A DNA stretch of 64,000 bases from Acidisoma cellulosilyticum. Its GTDB lineage: Bacteria; Pseudomonadota; Alphaproteobacteria; Acetobacterales; Acetobacteraceae. Positions 1 to 8,148 of the stretch are shown in pieces; within the stretch, counting starts at the first letter, position 1; each line of letters starts with the position of its first letter. Location of the stretch: positions 1 to 64,000 of the forward strand of contig NZ_JAESVA010000007.1 of NCBI RefSeq assembly GCF_020621385.1, written 5' to 3'. Under the pieces are notes generated by a model. It had not been told where the DNA came from. It worked only from the letters and a program-made list of their open reading frames with translations, and searched no databases. A program made the position numbers and the translations under genes.

Positions 1-283
1 CCTGGTTCTCCATCATCAGATTGAACAGACGGCGCAGGATGGCGCTGCGATCCTTGGCCAGCATCGCGCCCCAGGCCTTCTGCGCGCGATAAGCGGCGTC
101 GATGGCGCGTGTGGTCTCGGCCGTCTCCATCGCGGGCACATGACCGATCACCGCTCCGGTCGCCGGATTGGTAACGGCGATCGTCTTGCCGCTGTCGGCC
201 TGAACCCATTTGCCGTCGAGCAGATTGGCCTGTCGCAGAAGCGAAGCGTCCTTCAGCGGCAGCGTTGTCACTGTGTCGAGCAT
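1..283 (-). CDS. gabD: Succinate-semialdehyde dehydrogenase, N-terminal part (cut by window edge)
   Basis: Ninety-four residues are visible from an ATG at 283, which is preceded by a GGGAGAG ribosome-binding site; the rest lies beyond the left edge. The protein opens with an ALDH N-terminal region: a DGKWVQADSGKTIAVTNPAT stretch followed by a VIGHVP strand and an AYRAQKAWGAMLAKDRSAIL helix. This pattern matches the NAD(P)-dependent aldehyde dehydrogenase family and most resembles GabD, which oxidises succinate semialdehyde to succinate in GABA catabolism. The catalytic Cys and Glu are not in the window, so substrate class rests on N-terminal resemblance only. It reads away from the exporter at 357-1790, in the same direction, with about 70 bases between them. 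Confidence 0.75.
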   Translation of the reverse strand, partial: MLDTVTTLPLKDASLLRQANLLDGKWVQADSGKTIAVTNPATGAVIGHVPAMETAETTRAIDAAYRAQKAWGAMLAKDRSAILRRLFNLMMENQ

Positions 284-356
284 CGGATTTCTCTCCCAAA
301 TCTCGGAATTATGCGTCCCGAAAGCAGTTTAGTCCTGGACCGGCGTCGCGTCTAAA

Positions 357-1790
357 TCACGCCTTGGCGGGTGACGGACGGTTGGTATGGCCGCTCATTT
401 CCGCGCCGGCCGCGGCGGGCAGCTTGGCGCAGATGGGGCCGGCAAACAGGGAGGCGATGCTCGCGACCAGGAAAGCCACGCGGAAATCGGTGACGTCAGG
501 CGCGGACCGGCCGAACAGATGGGCGGAAGCGGCGAGCGTGCCGGCGGCGACGCAGATGCCCATGGACAGCATGAGCTGCTGAAACACCGTGTAGAAGCTG
601 GTCGCAGCACTCATGCGGTCGGCCTTCAGGTCGGCATAGGCGATCGTGTTATAGGCGGTGAACTGGAGCGACTGGAAAAAGCCGCCGGCCAGCAGCACGG
701 CATAGATCGCGAATTTGGGCCAGCCGGGCGTGAAGGTCGCGCAGGCGGCGATGCCGAGGGTGGCCAGAAGCTGATTCCAGATCAGCACCTTGCGGAAACC
801 GAAGCGCTTCAGAATGGGCCCGGCCGTGACTTTCATCAGCATGGCCCCGGCCGCTACCATGAAGGTGACCGCACCGCTGGCCGCCGCCGTCATGCCGAAG
901 CCGAGCTGCATCATCATCGGCAGCAGAAAGGGCACCGCGCCCCAGGTGATGCGGGACAGCGAACCGGCGAGGGTCGAGACCCGGAAGGTCTGCACCCGCA
1001 TCAGCCGGATATCGAGGATCGCGTTGCTGCGGCGTCGGGCATAGACGACATAGGCGCAGCCGGACGCCGTGCCGACGAGAAGCAGCGGCAGGGCCGTCGC
1101 CCATTCCGAACCGCGGCTCGCGACCGTCAGGCCGAAGGTCAGGCAGGCGAGCGCCGTGGCCGAGAGCACGAAGCCCGGCAGATCGAAGGAGGTGCGCTGG
1201 TCGGAGCGGATATCGGGAATGAGCAGCGTCGACAGGATGCCGCCCAGAATGCCGATCGGGATATTGATGAAGAAAATCCACCGCCAGGAGAGATAGGTGG
1301 TGATGAAGCCGCCGAGCGGCGGGCCGACCACCGGACCGACCAAGGCGGGCACCAGAAACCAGGCCATGGCGGAGACGAGTTCGGATTTCGGAACGCTGCG
1401 CAGAAGGATGATGCGCCCGACCGGCACCATCATGGCGCCGCCCATGCCCTGAATCAGCCGCGCCGCCACCAGCAGCGGCAGGCTGGTGGTCTGGGAGCAG
1501 AGGATGGAGCCGAGCGTGAACAGGATGATGGCGGCGTTGAAGACCCGCTTGGTGCCGAAACGATCGGCGATGGTGCCGCTGGCCGGAATGAAAATCGCGA
1601 GGCTGAGGAGATAGGAGGTCAGCGCGATGCTCATATGGAGCGGGCGGACCCCGAAACTATCCGCCATGCTTGGCAGCGCGGTCGCCAGCACGGTCGCGTC
1701 CAGCTGCTCCATGAACAAAGCGCAGGCGACGATCAGCGCAATGGTGCGGACGCGCTTCTGGGATGCGGTGGTGGGATCGGAAAGCGGCAT
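357..1790 (-). CDS. MFS drug exporter, DHA2 (EmrB/QacA) family
   Basis: A 477-residue inner-membrane protein with many hydrophobic helices, matching the 14-helix DHA2 class of proton-driven drug exporters in length. Visible family motifs are MEQLDATVLATALPSMADSF in the first helix, GTIADRFGTKRVF (motif A, loop 2-3) and VGPVVGPPLGGF (motif C, fifth helix, characteristic of antiporters). The frame could also begin with GTG at 1805, five codons upstream; I prefer the ATG at 1790 because helix 1 follows at a normal distance, but neither has a clear ribosome-binding site. No adaptor or outer-membrane gene adjoins it, unlike the second DHA2 gene at 59145-60725. Substrate cannot be inferred. Confidence 0.9.
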   Translation of the reverse strand: MPLSDPTTASQKRVRTIALIVACALFMEQLDATVLATALPSMADSFGVRPLHMSIALTSYLLSLAIFIPASGTIADRFGTKRVFNAAIILFTLGSILCSQTTSLPLLVAARLIQGMGGAMMVPVGRIILLRSVPKSELVSAMAWFLVPALVGPVVGPPLGGFITTYLSWRWIFFINIPIGILGGILSTLLIPDIRSDQRTSFDLPGFVLSATALACLTFGLTVASRGSEWATALPLLLVGTASGCAYVVYARRRSNAILDIRLMRVQTFRVSTLAGSLSRITWGAVPFLLPMMMQLGFGMTAAASGAVTFMVAAGAMLMKVTAGPILKRFGFRKVLIWNQLLATLGIAACATFTPGWPKFAIYAVLLAGGFFQSLQFTAYNTIAYADLKADRMSAATSFYTVFQQLMLSMGICVAAGTLAASAHLFGRSAPDVTDFRVAFLVASIASLFAGPICAKLPAAAGAEMSGHTNRPSPAKA

Positions 1791-2202
1791 TTGCCCGGCG
1801 AGCACAGCGATTGAAATTCAGCGCTGCACCATGCGCCCCGGTTGCCAGCGCGGCCAGAGCCGGCACCGTGTTTTGATCACGCCAGCGTGCAATGCAGCAT
1901 CGATCTGGCTGACCGAGCGGTCAAATTATCACAACGATTTGATAGTAAAAGATATCTTAGCGATGACGCGGTGCAAAAAATCCGGTTGGTTACGAATTTG
2001 CCATGTGACTGCCTTTTTTCCCCGGCTATAAGACAAGCGTCTGTGAAACAGATTGCTAAGAACTGTGATGTGATTCGCAAGGTTGGTGTTAACCGCCTTT
2101 GCGACCATCGGCCCTGGGCAATCGGCCTGCGAGCCTTGCGAGACGGTAACTCGATCTTGAGAGACGCTTGTGCGATCGGCTGAGCTGGGTATGGGGGAAT
2201 GA
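1791..2202. other. Intergenic region between exporter and lptC
   Basis: About 410 bases between two divergent genes. The centre (about 1920-2080) is visibly richer in A+T than the flanks and should hold the promoters for both. Short open frames on both strands look like chance: no ribosome-binding sites and no family resemblance. No RNA gene or clear hairpin was seen. A GGGGGA motif at 2193-2198 is the lptC ribosome-binding site. Confidence 0.5.
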
Positions 2203-2898
2203 ATGAGCGCGGTTCCTGACCGTCTTCAAATGCTGCGCCCGGCGCAGCAGGATGAACAGCATGGGCTGACGCGCCGGATTTGGCGTGGCCGCAAGATGCC
2301 GTCTGCTGGCGCCCTGCGCCGGCGCCGCCTGCTGGTCACCTGGATGAAGCGCCTACTGCCGCTGGGCGCGTTGATGCTGCTCAGCCTGGTGATGCTCTGG
2401 CCTGAACTGATCACCCAGCACAATCCGGCCCGCGTCACCTATCACCTGGGAACCGGCCCGGACGGCGCCGATCAGGGCAGCATGACCAAGGCGCATTACG
2501 AAGGGATCGACGATACCGGTCGCCCTTACACCATGACGGCGGTGCAGGCCGTGCAGACCGATGCCGATACCGTCGTGCTGACGCAGCCGGCCGGCGATAT
2601 GACGATGAAGAGCGGTTCCTGGCTTATGGTCCAGTCGAAGGACGGATTGTACCATGCCAAGGCCCAGCATCTGGACCTTACCAATCACGTCGTTCTCTAC
2701 CGGGATGACGGCACCACCGTGCGCAGCTCCCAGGCCGCGATCAATCTGAAGGATTCCAGCGCGTCCGGCCATGAAAAGGTCAATGCCGATGGTCCTTTCG
2801 GCACGCTGACGGCCCAGGGTTTCGATATTACCGACCGCGGCACACGCCTGCACTTCACGGGTCCGTCTAAGCTTGTGCTAGACGGGAGCAATGAGTGA
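2203..2898 (+). CDS. lptC: LPS export system protein LptC
   Basis: A 231-residue bitopic inner-membrane protein of the lipopolysaccharide transport bridge, passing LPS from the LptBFG transporter to periplasmic LptA. The N-terminus is basic (about residues 1-46), followed by one membrane helix (LLPLGALMLLSLVMLWPELI, about 47-67) and a periplasmic beta-jellyroll domain with YEGIDDTGRPYTMTA and a final YRDD...FGTLTAQGFDI segment typical of LptC/YrbK. ATG at 2203 is preceded by GGGGGA. It is the first gene of the lptC-lptA-lptB-rpoN cluster usual in proteobacteria and overlaps lptA by 8 bases, so translation is probably coupled. The usual upstream neighbour kdsD is absent. Confidence 0.93.
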   Translation: MSAVPDRLQMLRPAQQDEQHGLTRRIWRGRKMPSAGALRRRRLLVTWMKRLLPLGALMLLSLVMLWPELITQHNPARVTYHLGTGPDGADQGSMTKAHYEGIDDTGRPYTMTAVQAVQTDADTVVLTQPAGDMTMKSGSWLMVQSKDGLYHAKAQHLDLTNHVVLYRDDGTTVRSSQAAINLKDSSASGHEKVNADGPFGTLTAQGFDITDRGTRLHFTGPSKLVLDGSNE

Positions 2899-4012
2899 CC
2901 CCAAGGCGTTAGACCGGAAGACCCCAATGCTGACAATGATGGCGTGGCGCGCGCCCCGCGCGACGCGGCCAGTGCGGTTCGCGGCTGGCGTTCTGGCCTT
3001 GTCCTTGGCAGTGGCGCCGCTCGGCGCCCGGATGGCCAGCGCGCAGGCCCTCGATTTCTCGCATGGCGGGCCGGTGACGGTGACCTCCCAGGGGGGTATC
3101 GAATGGCGCCAGCAAAGCCAGGAAGTGATCGCCGATCAGGACGCGCAGGCCGTTCGCGGCAATGTCACGGTGACCGGCGACCAGCTGATTGCCCATTACC
3201 GCAAAAAAGCCGGTGCGCCGGGCGCGACACCCGCGAAGCCTGCGGCGTCTGGTACGACGACTGGCGCGACAGATGGCACGGCGGCCGGGGCCGACCCGGC
3301 ATCGAACGGGCTTGAGGGCGATAACGAGATCTACCTCCTCGAAGCGCTCGGCCATGTCCATATTTTCACCCCGACCGATCAGGCCTGGGGCGATCACGGC
3401 GCCTATGACATGGATCAGGCCGTTCTGGTGCTGACGGGCCATGCGCTGAAGCTGACGACGCCGACCTATGTCGTGACGGCGCGGGATTCCCTGGAATACT
3501 GGTCGAACCAGCATATGGCCGTCGCGCGCGGGGACGCGGTTCTGGTGACGAATACGGGCCGCCGCATCGCCGCTGATGTGCTGGTCGCCTATACCGACCC
3601 CAGCCCGAACAATCAGGCCCAGCCCGCGACCAAAACGACCGTCGCGGCGAAGACGCCGGTGGGCAGTGGCACGGCCGCGTCCGATCCCAACGATCCCGCC
3701 TCGGGCAAGCTGAAGCGCGTCGATGCGATCGGTCATGTCGTGATCATGACGGCGACCGAAATCGTGCAGGGCGAACGCGCGGTCTACGACCCCAATCTCG
3801 ACATCTCACGCATTGCCGGCAATGTGCGGATTACGCGCGGGCAGAACGTGCTGGTGGGCGACGAGGCGCTGGTCAATATGAAGACCGGTATCTCCCGCCT
3901 GTTGTCGCAGGGCTCGACCCAGGTCAAAGGCCTGATCGTGCCCGATCAGGCATCGGGTGCCGGAGCGCCGGCCGCCGGGGCACCGGCCGCCAAAAAACCG
4001 ACGTCACACTAG
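2891..4012 (+). CDS. lptA: LPS export periplasmic bridge protein LptA, long form
   Basis: A periplasmic OstA/LptA-domain protein that forms the filament carrying LPS to the outer membrane. A signal peptide (hydrophobic stretch about residues 32-48, cleavage after ASAQA) follows an unusually long N-terminus, so a start at one of the internal Met codons near residue 13 is possible. OstA repeats are visible from GGIEWRQQSQEVIADQDAQA onward and again near the C-terminus (GERAVYDPNLDISRIAGNVR). At 373 residues it is roughly twice the length of the E. coli protein; the excess lies in two Ala/Pro/Thr-rich linkers (about residues 110-140 and 235-275) and an Ala/Pro-rich tail. Its ATG overlaps the end of lptC. 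Confidence 0.92.
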   Translation: MSDPKALDRKTPMLTMMAWRAPRATRPVRFAAGVLALSLAVAPLGARMASAQALDFSHGGPVTVTSQGGIEWRQQSQEVIADQDAQAVRGNVTVTGDQLIAHYRKKAGAPGATPAKPAASGTTTGATDGTAAGADPASNGLEGDNEIYLLEALGHVHIFTPTDQAWGDHGAYDMDQAVLVLTGHALKLTTPTYVVTARDSLEYWSNQHMAVARGDAVLVTNTGRRIAADVLVAYTDPSPNNQAQPATKTTVAAKTPVGSGTAASDPNDPASGKLKRVDAIGHVVIMTATEIVQGERAVYDPNLDISRIAGNVRITRGQNVLVGDEALVNMKTGISRLLSQGSTQVKGLIVPDQASGAGAPAAGAPAAKKPTSH

Positions 4013-4027
4013 GGTCAGACAAGTAAG

Positions 4028-4810
4028 ATGCAGTCGGTTCAGGAGCCCATTCAGATGGCGGATGCCCCGCGCACGCAGCCTAAAGCCGGTGCCGGTCTTG
4101 TCGCGCGGGGCTTGGGCAAAAGCTTCAAGCAGCGCCCGGTGGTGAAGGGCGTCTCGCTCACCGTGAAACGGGGCGAGGCGGTGGGCCTGCTGGGTCCCAA
4201 CGGCGCCGGCAAGACGACGACCTTCTATATGATCATGGGCTTGGTGCGCCCCGACAGCGGCGAGATCACGCTGGACGGCAATCCCATCACGGCGCTGCCG
4301 ATGTATCGCCGGGCCCGTCTCGGCATCGGCTATCTGCCGCAGGAAGCGAGCATTTTCCGCGGCCTGAACGTGGAACAGAACATCAAATCCGTGATCGAGA
4401 TCACCGAGACCGATCCCGACAAGCAGCAGACCATGCTGGACGGGTTGCTGCAGGAATTCGGCATCTCGCACCTTCGCCGCACGCCGTCTCTGGCACTGTC
4501 GGGCGGTGAGCGGCGTCGCCTGGAAATCGCGCGCGCGCTGGCCAGCCGCCCCGGCTATATCCTGCTGGACGAACCGCTGGCGGGCATCGACCCGATTGCG
4601 GTGGGGGAGATCCGCGATCTTGTCTCCCATCTCAAGCATCGTGGCATCGGCGTGCTGATCACCGACCATAATGTCCGGGAAACGCTGGAGATTATCGACC
4701 GCGCCTATATCATGCATGATGGGCAAGTGCTGATGGAGGGCCGGCCGTCCGAGGTCGTCAGCCACGAAGGCGTCCGTCGGGTCTATTTGGGTGATCGTTT
4801 TAGCATGTAA
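4028..4810 (+). CDS. lptB: LPS export ABC transporter ATPase LptB
   Basis: The cytoplasmic ATPase of the LptBFG transporter that extracts LPS from the inner membrane. Walker A is GPNGAGKTT (about residues 57-65), the Q-loop contains LPQEASIF, the signature is LSGGERRR, Walker B is ILLDEPLAGIDP and the switch His follows in VLITDHNVRETL. These strings, especially GYLPQEASIFR, are specific to LptB. Length (260) is slightly above the usual 240 because of a short N-terminal extension; a second ATG at 4055 has AGGAG ten bases upstream and may be the true start. It lies 15 bases after lptA and 6 bases before the rpoN frame. lptF and lptG are not in the window. Confidence 0.95.
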   Translation: MQSVQEPIQMADAPRTQPKAGAGLVARGLGKSFKQRPVVKGVSLTVKRGEAVGLLGPNGAGKTTTFYMIMGLVRPDSGEITLDGNPITALPMYRRARLGIGYLPQEASIFRGLNVEQNIKSVIEITETDPDKQQTMLDGLLQEFGISHLRRTPSLALSGGERRRLEIARALASRPGYILLDEPLAGIDPIAVGEIRDLVSHLKHRGIGVLITDHNVRETLEIIDRAYIMHDGQVLMEGRPSEVVSHEGVRRVYLGDRFSM

Positions 4811-4849
4811 CCACTTTTGCTGCAGCGCGATGCTGCTAAGCTAGGCCCG

Positions 4850-6367
4850 ATGTCCATTGGAGCAAAAATCGGGCCAAGACTGGTGCTACGCCAGTCACAG
4901 TCCCTTGTGATGACCCCGCAGCTGCGGCAGGCCATCAAGCTTCTGCATTATTCAAACCAGGAACTGGCCGGCTTCGTTCAGGAGGAGTTGGACCGCAATC
5001 CGCTTCTGGAACAGGATGAGCGGCCTGAGGTTCCTCTGCTTGACCGGCCCGCCACCGACCAGCGGCCTGAAGTTGTCGGCGGCGAGAGCGACAGCCTGTC
5101 CCATGCGACCTCCGACCATCTGCCGGCGCCGGAACAGGCGCCGCTGGATGGCGATTTCTCCAATGCCTATGACGCGGGTGGGGTTGCCGATGGCGGCCTG
5201 AGCCCAAGCATGAGCTATGCCGGCACCGGCCGGGGCGGCAGCCATTCCTTCGATTCAGACCCGCACGGCATCGACGATCTGGCGGAAAGCCCGGCCAGCT
5301 TGCGCGAGCATCTGGCGCAGCAGCTTAGGCTCGGGTTCGCCGATCCTGCTGACAGGCTGATCGGCGCACATCTGATCGCCCTGCTGGACGGCGCTGGGCG
5401 CATTACGGCGGAACCCGCGGCGATCGCCACCGCCTTGGGCACGACGCTGGCGCGGGTGGAGGTTGTACGCGCACGGATGATGCGCTTCGATCCGCCCGGC
5501 ATGTTCGCGCGCGATCTGAAGGAATGTCTGGCCGCCCAGCTGCTTGAACTCAATCGCCTGGACCCGGCGATGGCGCTATTGCTCGACAATCTGGAACTGC
5601 TCGCGCGCCGCGAGTTGAAGCGGCTGATGGCGCTTTGCCGCGTCGACGCGGAAGATATGATGGAGATGGTGGCGGAGATCCGCCGTCTCGATCCGAAGCC
5701 CGGCGCGACCTATGAAAGCGGTCCGATACAGCCTTTGGTGCCGGATGTTTTGTTGCGCCGCGCGCCCGACGGCAGCTGGCATCTTGACCTCAATCAGGAG
5801 ACGCTGCCGCGTCTTCTCGTGAACCATGTTTTTCACGCGCGCGTTTCCGCAAGTGCGAAGCGCGAAGACCGCGTTTTCTTGTCTGAGCAGTTGCAAAATG
5901 CGAACTGGCTGGTGAAGTCGCTGCGCCAGCGCGCGCAAACGATCCTGAAGGTGACTGCAGAGATCGTGCGTCAGCAGGACGGGTTTCTGCGCCACGGCGT
6001 GACGCATCTGCGCCCGCTGACATTGCGCGATGTCGCTGATGCGGTCGAGATGCATGAAAGCACCGTCAGCCGTGTGACCGCCAACAAATCCATGGCGACG
6101 CCACGCGGCGTGTTTGAACTTAAGTTCTTCTTCACCACCGCGATCGGCGGTACCAGCGGCGAGACCTTCAGCGCAGAAGCGATCCGCTATCGCATTCGCG
6201 CTTTGATCGGCGCGGAACAACCGAACGATATTTTGTCCGATGATGCGATCGTGGCCGCTCTGCGTAAGGAAGGCGTGGACATCGCCCGCAGAACCGTGGC
6301 CAAGTATCGGGAGACGCTGCAGATCCCAAGTTCGATGCAGCGCAAGAAGGAGAAGACGGCGGCCTGA
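4850..6367 (+). CDS. rpoN: RNA polymerase sigma-54 factor RpoN
   Basis: Sigma-54, which directs RNA polymerase to -24/-12 promoters opened by AAA+ enhancer-binding proteins. Region I is the Gln/Leu-rich LVLRQSQSLVMTPQLRQAIK segment close to the N-terminus; an acidic linker follows (about residues 40-125); the core-binding region lies in the centre; the -12 recognition helix-turn-helix is TLRDVADAVEMHESTVSRVT; and the RpoN box ARRTVAKYRE lies near the C-terminus. I start at the ATG at 4850 (505 residues), where MSIGAKIGPRLVLRQSQ matches family N-termini; a TTG at 4817 would add 11 residues. Location downstream of lptB and upstream of hpf is the classical arrangement, though ptsN is missing. 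Confidence 0.95.
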   Translation: MSIGAKIGPRLVLRQSQSLVMTPQLRQAIKLLHYSNQELAGFVQEELDRNPLLEQDERPEVPLLDRPATDQRPEVVGGESDSLSHATSDHLPAPEQAPLDGDFSNAYDAGGVADGGLSPSMSYAGTGRGGSHSFDSDPHGIDDLAESPASLREHLAQQLRLGFADPADRLIGAHLIALLDGAGRITAEPAAIATALGTTLARVEVVRARMMRFDPPGMFARDLKECLAAQLLELNRLDPAMALLLDNLELLARRELKRLMALCRVDAEDMMEMVAEIRRLDPKPGATYESGPIQPLVPDVLLRRAPDGSWHLDLNQETLPRLLVNHVFHARVSASAKREDRVFLSEQLQNANWLVKSLRQRAQTILKVTAEIVRQQDGFLRHGVTHLRPLTLRDVADAVEMHESTVSRVTANKSMATPRGVFELKFFFTTAIGGTSGETFSAEAIRYRIRALIGAEQPNDILSDDAIVAALRKEGVDIARRTVAKYRETLQIPSSMQRKKEKTAA

Positions 6368-6425
6368 CGGCTAGTCCGATTACCGATTGACAGAGTGGAA
6401 ATCAGGCCCAGTCTTCTAAAGACAT

Positions 6426-6466
6426 CCCCTGATCCGCACATCTGCGGATAACGTTCCCGCAGGGGG
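6426..6466 (+). promoter_or_regulatory. Nested stem-loop in the hpf leader
   Basis: Just upstream of hpf the sequence can fold into a two-part structure. An outer stem pairs CCCCTG (6426-6431) with CAGGGG (6460-6465). An inner hairpin directly stacked on it pairs ATCCGCA (6432-6438) with TGCGGAT (6443-6449) around a CATC loop. The hpf ribosome-binding site GGAGGT lies about ten bases downstream at 6474-6479. The structure could be a leader control element or an rpoN terminator lacking a T-run; the sequence alone does not decide. Confidence 0.4.
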
Positions 6467-6482
6467 AGTATCTGGAGGTAAA

Positions 6483-7094
6483 ATGCAAATAACGGTCTCC
6501 GGTAAGCAACTTGATCTTTCCGACGCGCTTCGCTTTCGCGTCTCCGACATGCTTGAGACGATCGCCCGAAAATATTTCGGCGATGCTCTTGAAGCAAATG
6601 TCACCTTCAGCCGCGCCCGCAGTTTTTTCACTTGTGACATCAACGTTCATGCCGGTCGCGGCTTGACGTTGCGCGGCGAGGGCGAAGCGGCTGACGCGAA
6701 CAGCGCTTTCGACGACGCGGCGGAACATATTGCCAAGCGTCTGCGCCGCTACCGGCGGCGCGTGAACGAGCATGCGCGCGATATTGCGCAGCAGCGTGAG
6801 ACGCCGGAAATCCTGGAACCCGCTCAGCATTATATTCTTCAGCAAAGGGACGAGGATTCGACCCCGAGCAAGGAGGCACCCGGTCCGAACGGTTTGACCA
6901 ATGGGCATTTCGCGACGGTCATTGCCGAGAGCCCCTCGGTCATCGCGCGGTTGACCGTGGGGGAAGCCGTGATGCGCATGGACCTGGCCGATCAGCCGGT
7001 GGTGATGTTCCGCAATGCCGTCAGCGGCCAGTTGAATGTCGTGTACCGACGCGATGACGGTCATATCGGCTGGATCGATACCGCCGGCGAATAG
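6483..7094 (+). CDS. hpf: Ribosome hibernation promoting factor, long form
   Basis: This protein binds the 30S decoding site and promotes inactive 70S or 100S ribosomes when growth slows. Residues 1-105 are the beta-alpha-beta domain (MQITVSGKQLDLSDALR start, then EANVTFSRARSFFTCDINVH). A variable linker follows, and residues 145-203 form the C-terminal dimerisation domain (VIARLTVGEAVMRMDLADQP and a final GHIGWIDTAGE), so this is the 203-residue long HPF rather than the short YfiA/HPF of enterics. The ribosome-binding site GGAGGTAAA before ATG is strong. It lies downstream of rpoN, the position of the old name yhbH/ORF95, without the usual ptsN behind it. Confidence 0.94.
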   Translation: MQITVSGKQLDLSDALRFRVSDMLETIARKYFGDALEANVTFSRARSFFTCDINVHAGRGLTLRGEGEAADANSAFDDAAEHIAKRLRRYRRRVNEHARDIAQQRETPEILEPAQHYILQQRDEDSTPSKEAPGPNGLTNGHFATVIAESPSVIARLTVGEAVMRMDLADQPVVMFRNAVSGQLNVVYRRDDGHIGWIDTAGE

Positions 7095-7103
7095 GCAGTC
7101 CTT

Positions 7104-7134
7104 GAGACGGATGGATCAGCGATCTATCCGTCTC
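7104..7134 (+). terminator. Strong hairpin after hpf
   Basis: A 14-base-pair stem (GAGACGGATGGATC pairing with GATCTATCCGTCTC, one G-U pair) with an AGC loop starts ten bases after the hpf stop codon. No T-run follows, so it may block exonucleases or need Rho rather than acting as an intrinsic terminator. Confidence 0.55.
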
Positions 7135-7326
7135 CTGCCGCAAAATCGCGAAATGCATGCCTGCTTTGTGGCCATGCATTCTTTAAAATCTACCGAAAAA
7201 CAGAATTTTTTCTAGCCATGCGCAGTCGCGTGGAAGGTCCTACTTATTTTAAATCTGCTTATTGTAATCCGGAGAAAATTCATCTTTTTGGAGAGATCAG
7301 CCTCCTAGAATAAGGCTTCGCTAGAG

Positions 7327-8073
7327 ATGGTCTCCGCCTCAGCTTCGCTGCGATCACCCGCTGAACAGATTTCCCGCCAGCTTTGCGCCGATTTGGATCG
7401 GCGTATCGCCGACCCGATGGATGCTTCGGCCATTCTGCGTGTTGCGCTGACCGAGGCGTTTGACGGCAGCATCGCGCTGGTTTCCTCCTTCGGCACCGAA
7501 TCCGCGCTTCTGCTGCAGATGGCGGCTGAGATCGATCGCTCTGTACCGGTCATCTTCCTGGATACCGGGAAGCTTTTCCCTGAGACGCTGGAATATCGCG
7601 ATCAGCTGGTGGATCAGCTGGGGCTGACCGATATCCGCGTCATCACGCCGCGGGCGGTTGAAATCGCGCGGCAGGATGCCGAGGGCAAGCTATGGCGCGA
7701 CAATGCCGATCGGTGCTGCAGCCTGCGCAAGACGCAGCCTTTGAACGCAGCGCTGGACGGGTTCGACGCCTGGATTACCGGCCGGAAGCGCTTCCAGTCT
7801 CTTACCCGCGCGTCCGTTGGCCTGTTCGAGACGGCGGCTGACGGCAAGATCAAGGTCAATCCGCTGGCCCATTGGAGCGTCGATCAGATCGCCGCGGAAT
7901 TTGATGCCCGTGACCTGCCCCATCATCCTTTGGAGGCATTCGGCTTCCTGTCGGTCGGCTGCACGACCTGCACGGCGCCGGTCGCGGCGGGCGAGGATCG
8001 CCGTGCCGGTCGCTGGCGCGGCATGGCCAAGACGGAATGCGGCATTCACCTGCCGGAACCGGCCTTCGCCTGA
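7327..8073 (+). CDS. cysH: Assimilatory APS/PAPS reductase, iron-sulfur type
   Basis: Reduces activated sulfate (APS or PAPS) to sulfite in cysteine biosynthesis. The PP-loop part includes ALVSSFGTESALLLQMAAEI; a TGRKRFQSLTR segment matches the substrate loop. Two cysteine pairs are present, DRCCSLRK (about residues 120-128) and GCTTC (about 218-222); this CC...CxxC set binds a [4Fe-4S] cluster and marks the APS-preferring class, unlike the E. coli enzyme, which lacks it. The C-terminus has ECGIH with the catalytic Cys. Length 248 fits the family. It stands alone: no cysND, cysI or cysG is adjacent, and about 230 bases separate it from hpf. Confidence 0.93.
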   Translation: MVSASASLRSPAEQISRQLCADLDRRIADPMDASAILRVALTEAFDGSIALVSSFGTESALLLQMAAEIDRSVPVIFLDTGKLFPETLEYRDQLVDQLGLTDIRVITPRAVEIARQDAEGKLWRDNADRCCSLRKTQPLNAALDGFDAWITGRKRFQSLTRASVGLFETAADGKIKVNPLAHWSVDQIAAEFDARDLPHHPLEAFGFLSVGCTTCTAPVAAGEDRRAGRWRGMAKTECGIHLPEPAFA

Positions 8074-8093
8074 TCCGTGCGGAGCGCAGATAT

Positions 8094-8130
8094 AAAAAAG
8101 GCCGGCCCCGTGAGGGAGCCGGCCTTTTTT
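8094..8130. terminator. Bidirectional intrinsic terminator
   Basis: A perfect stem, AAAAAAGGCCGGC pairing with GCCGGCCTTTTTT, spans the space between cysH (plus strand) and the convergent repeat-protein gene (minus strand). The T-run on each strand makes it a terminator for both genes. Confidence 0.9.
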
Positions 8131-8148
8131 GTGGGTTAGGCGCTCAAC

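Noticed and set aside
387-1814. Long plus-strand open frame (475 codons) opposite the first DHA2 exporter
   Set aside because: It is the antisense shadow of a G+C-rich membrane-protein gene: no family resemblance, implausible Gly/Arg/His-rich composition, no ribosome-binding site.
1842-2183. 113-codon plus-strand frame before lptC
   Set aside because: No ribosome-binding site, no homology recognised, and it lies in an AT-rich promoter region.
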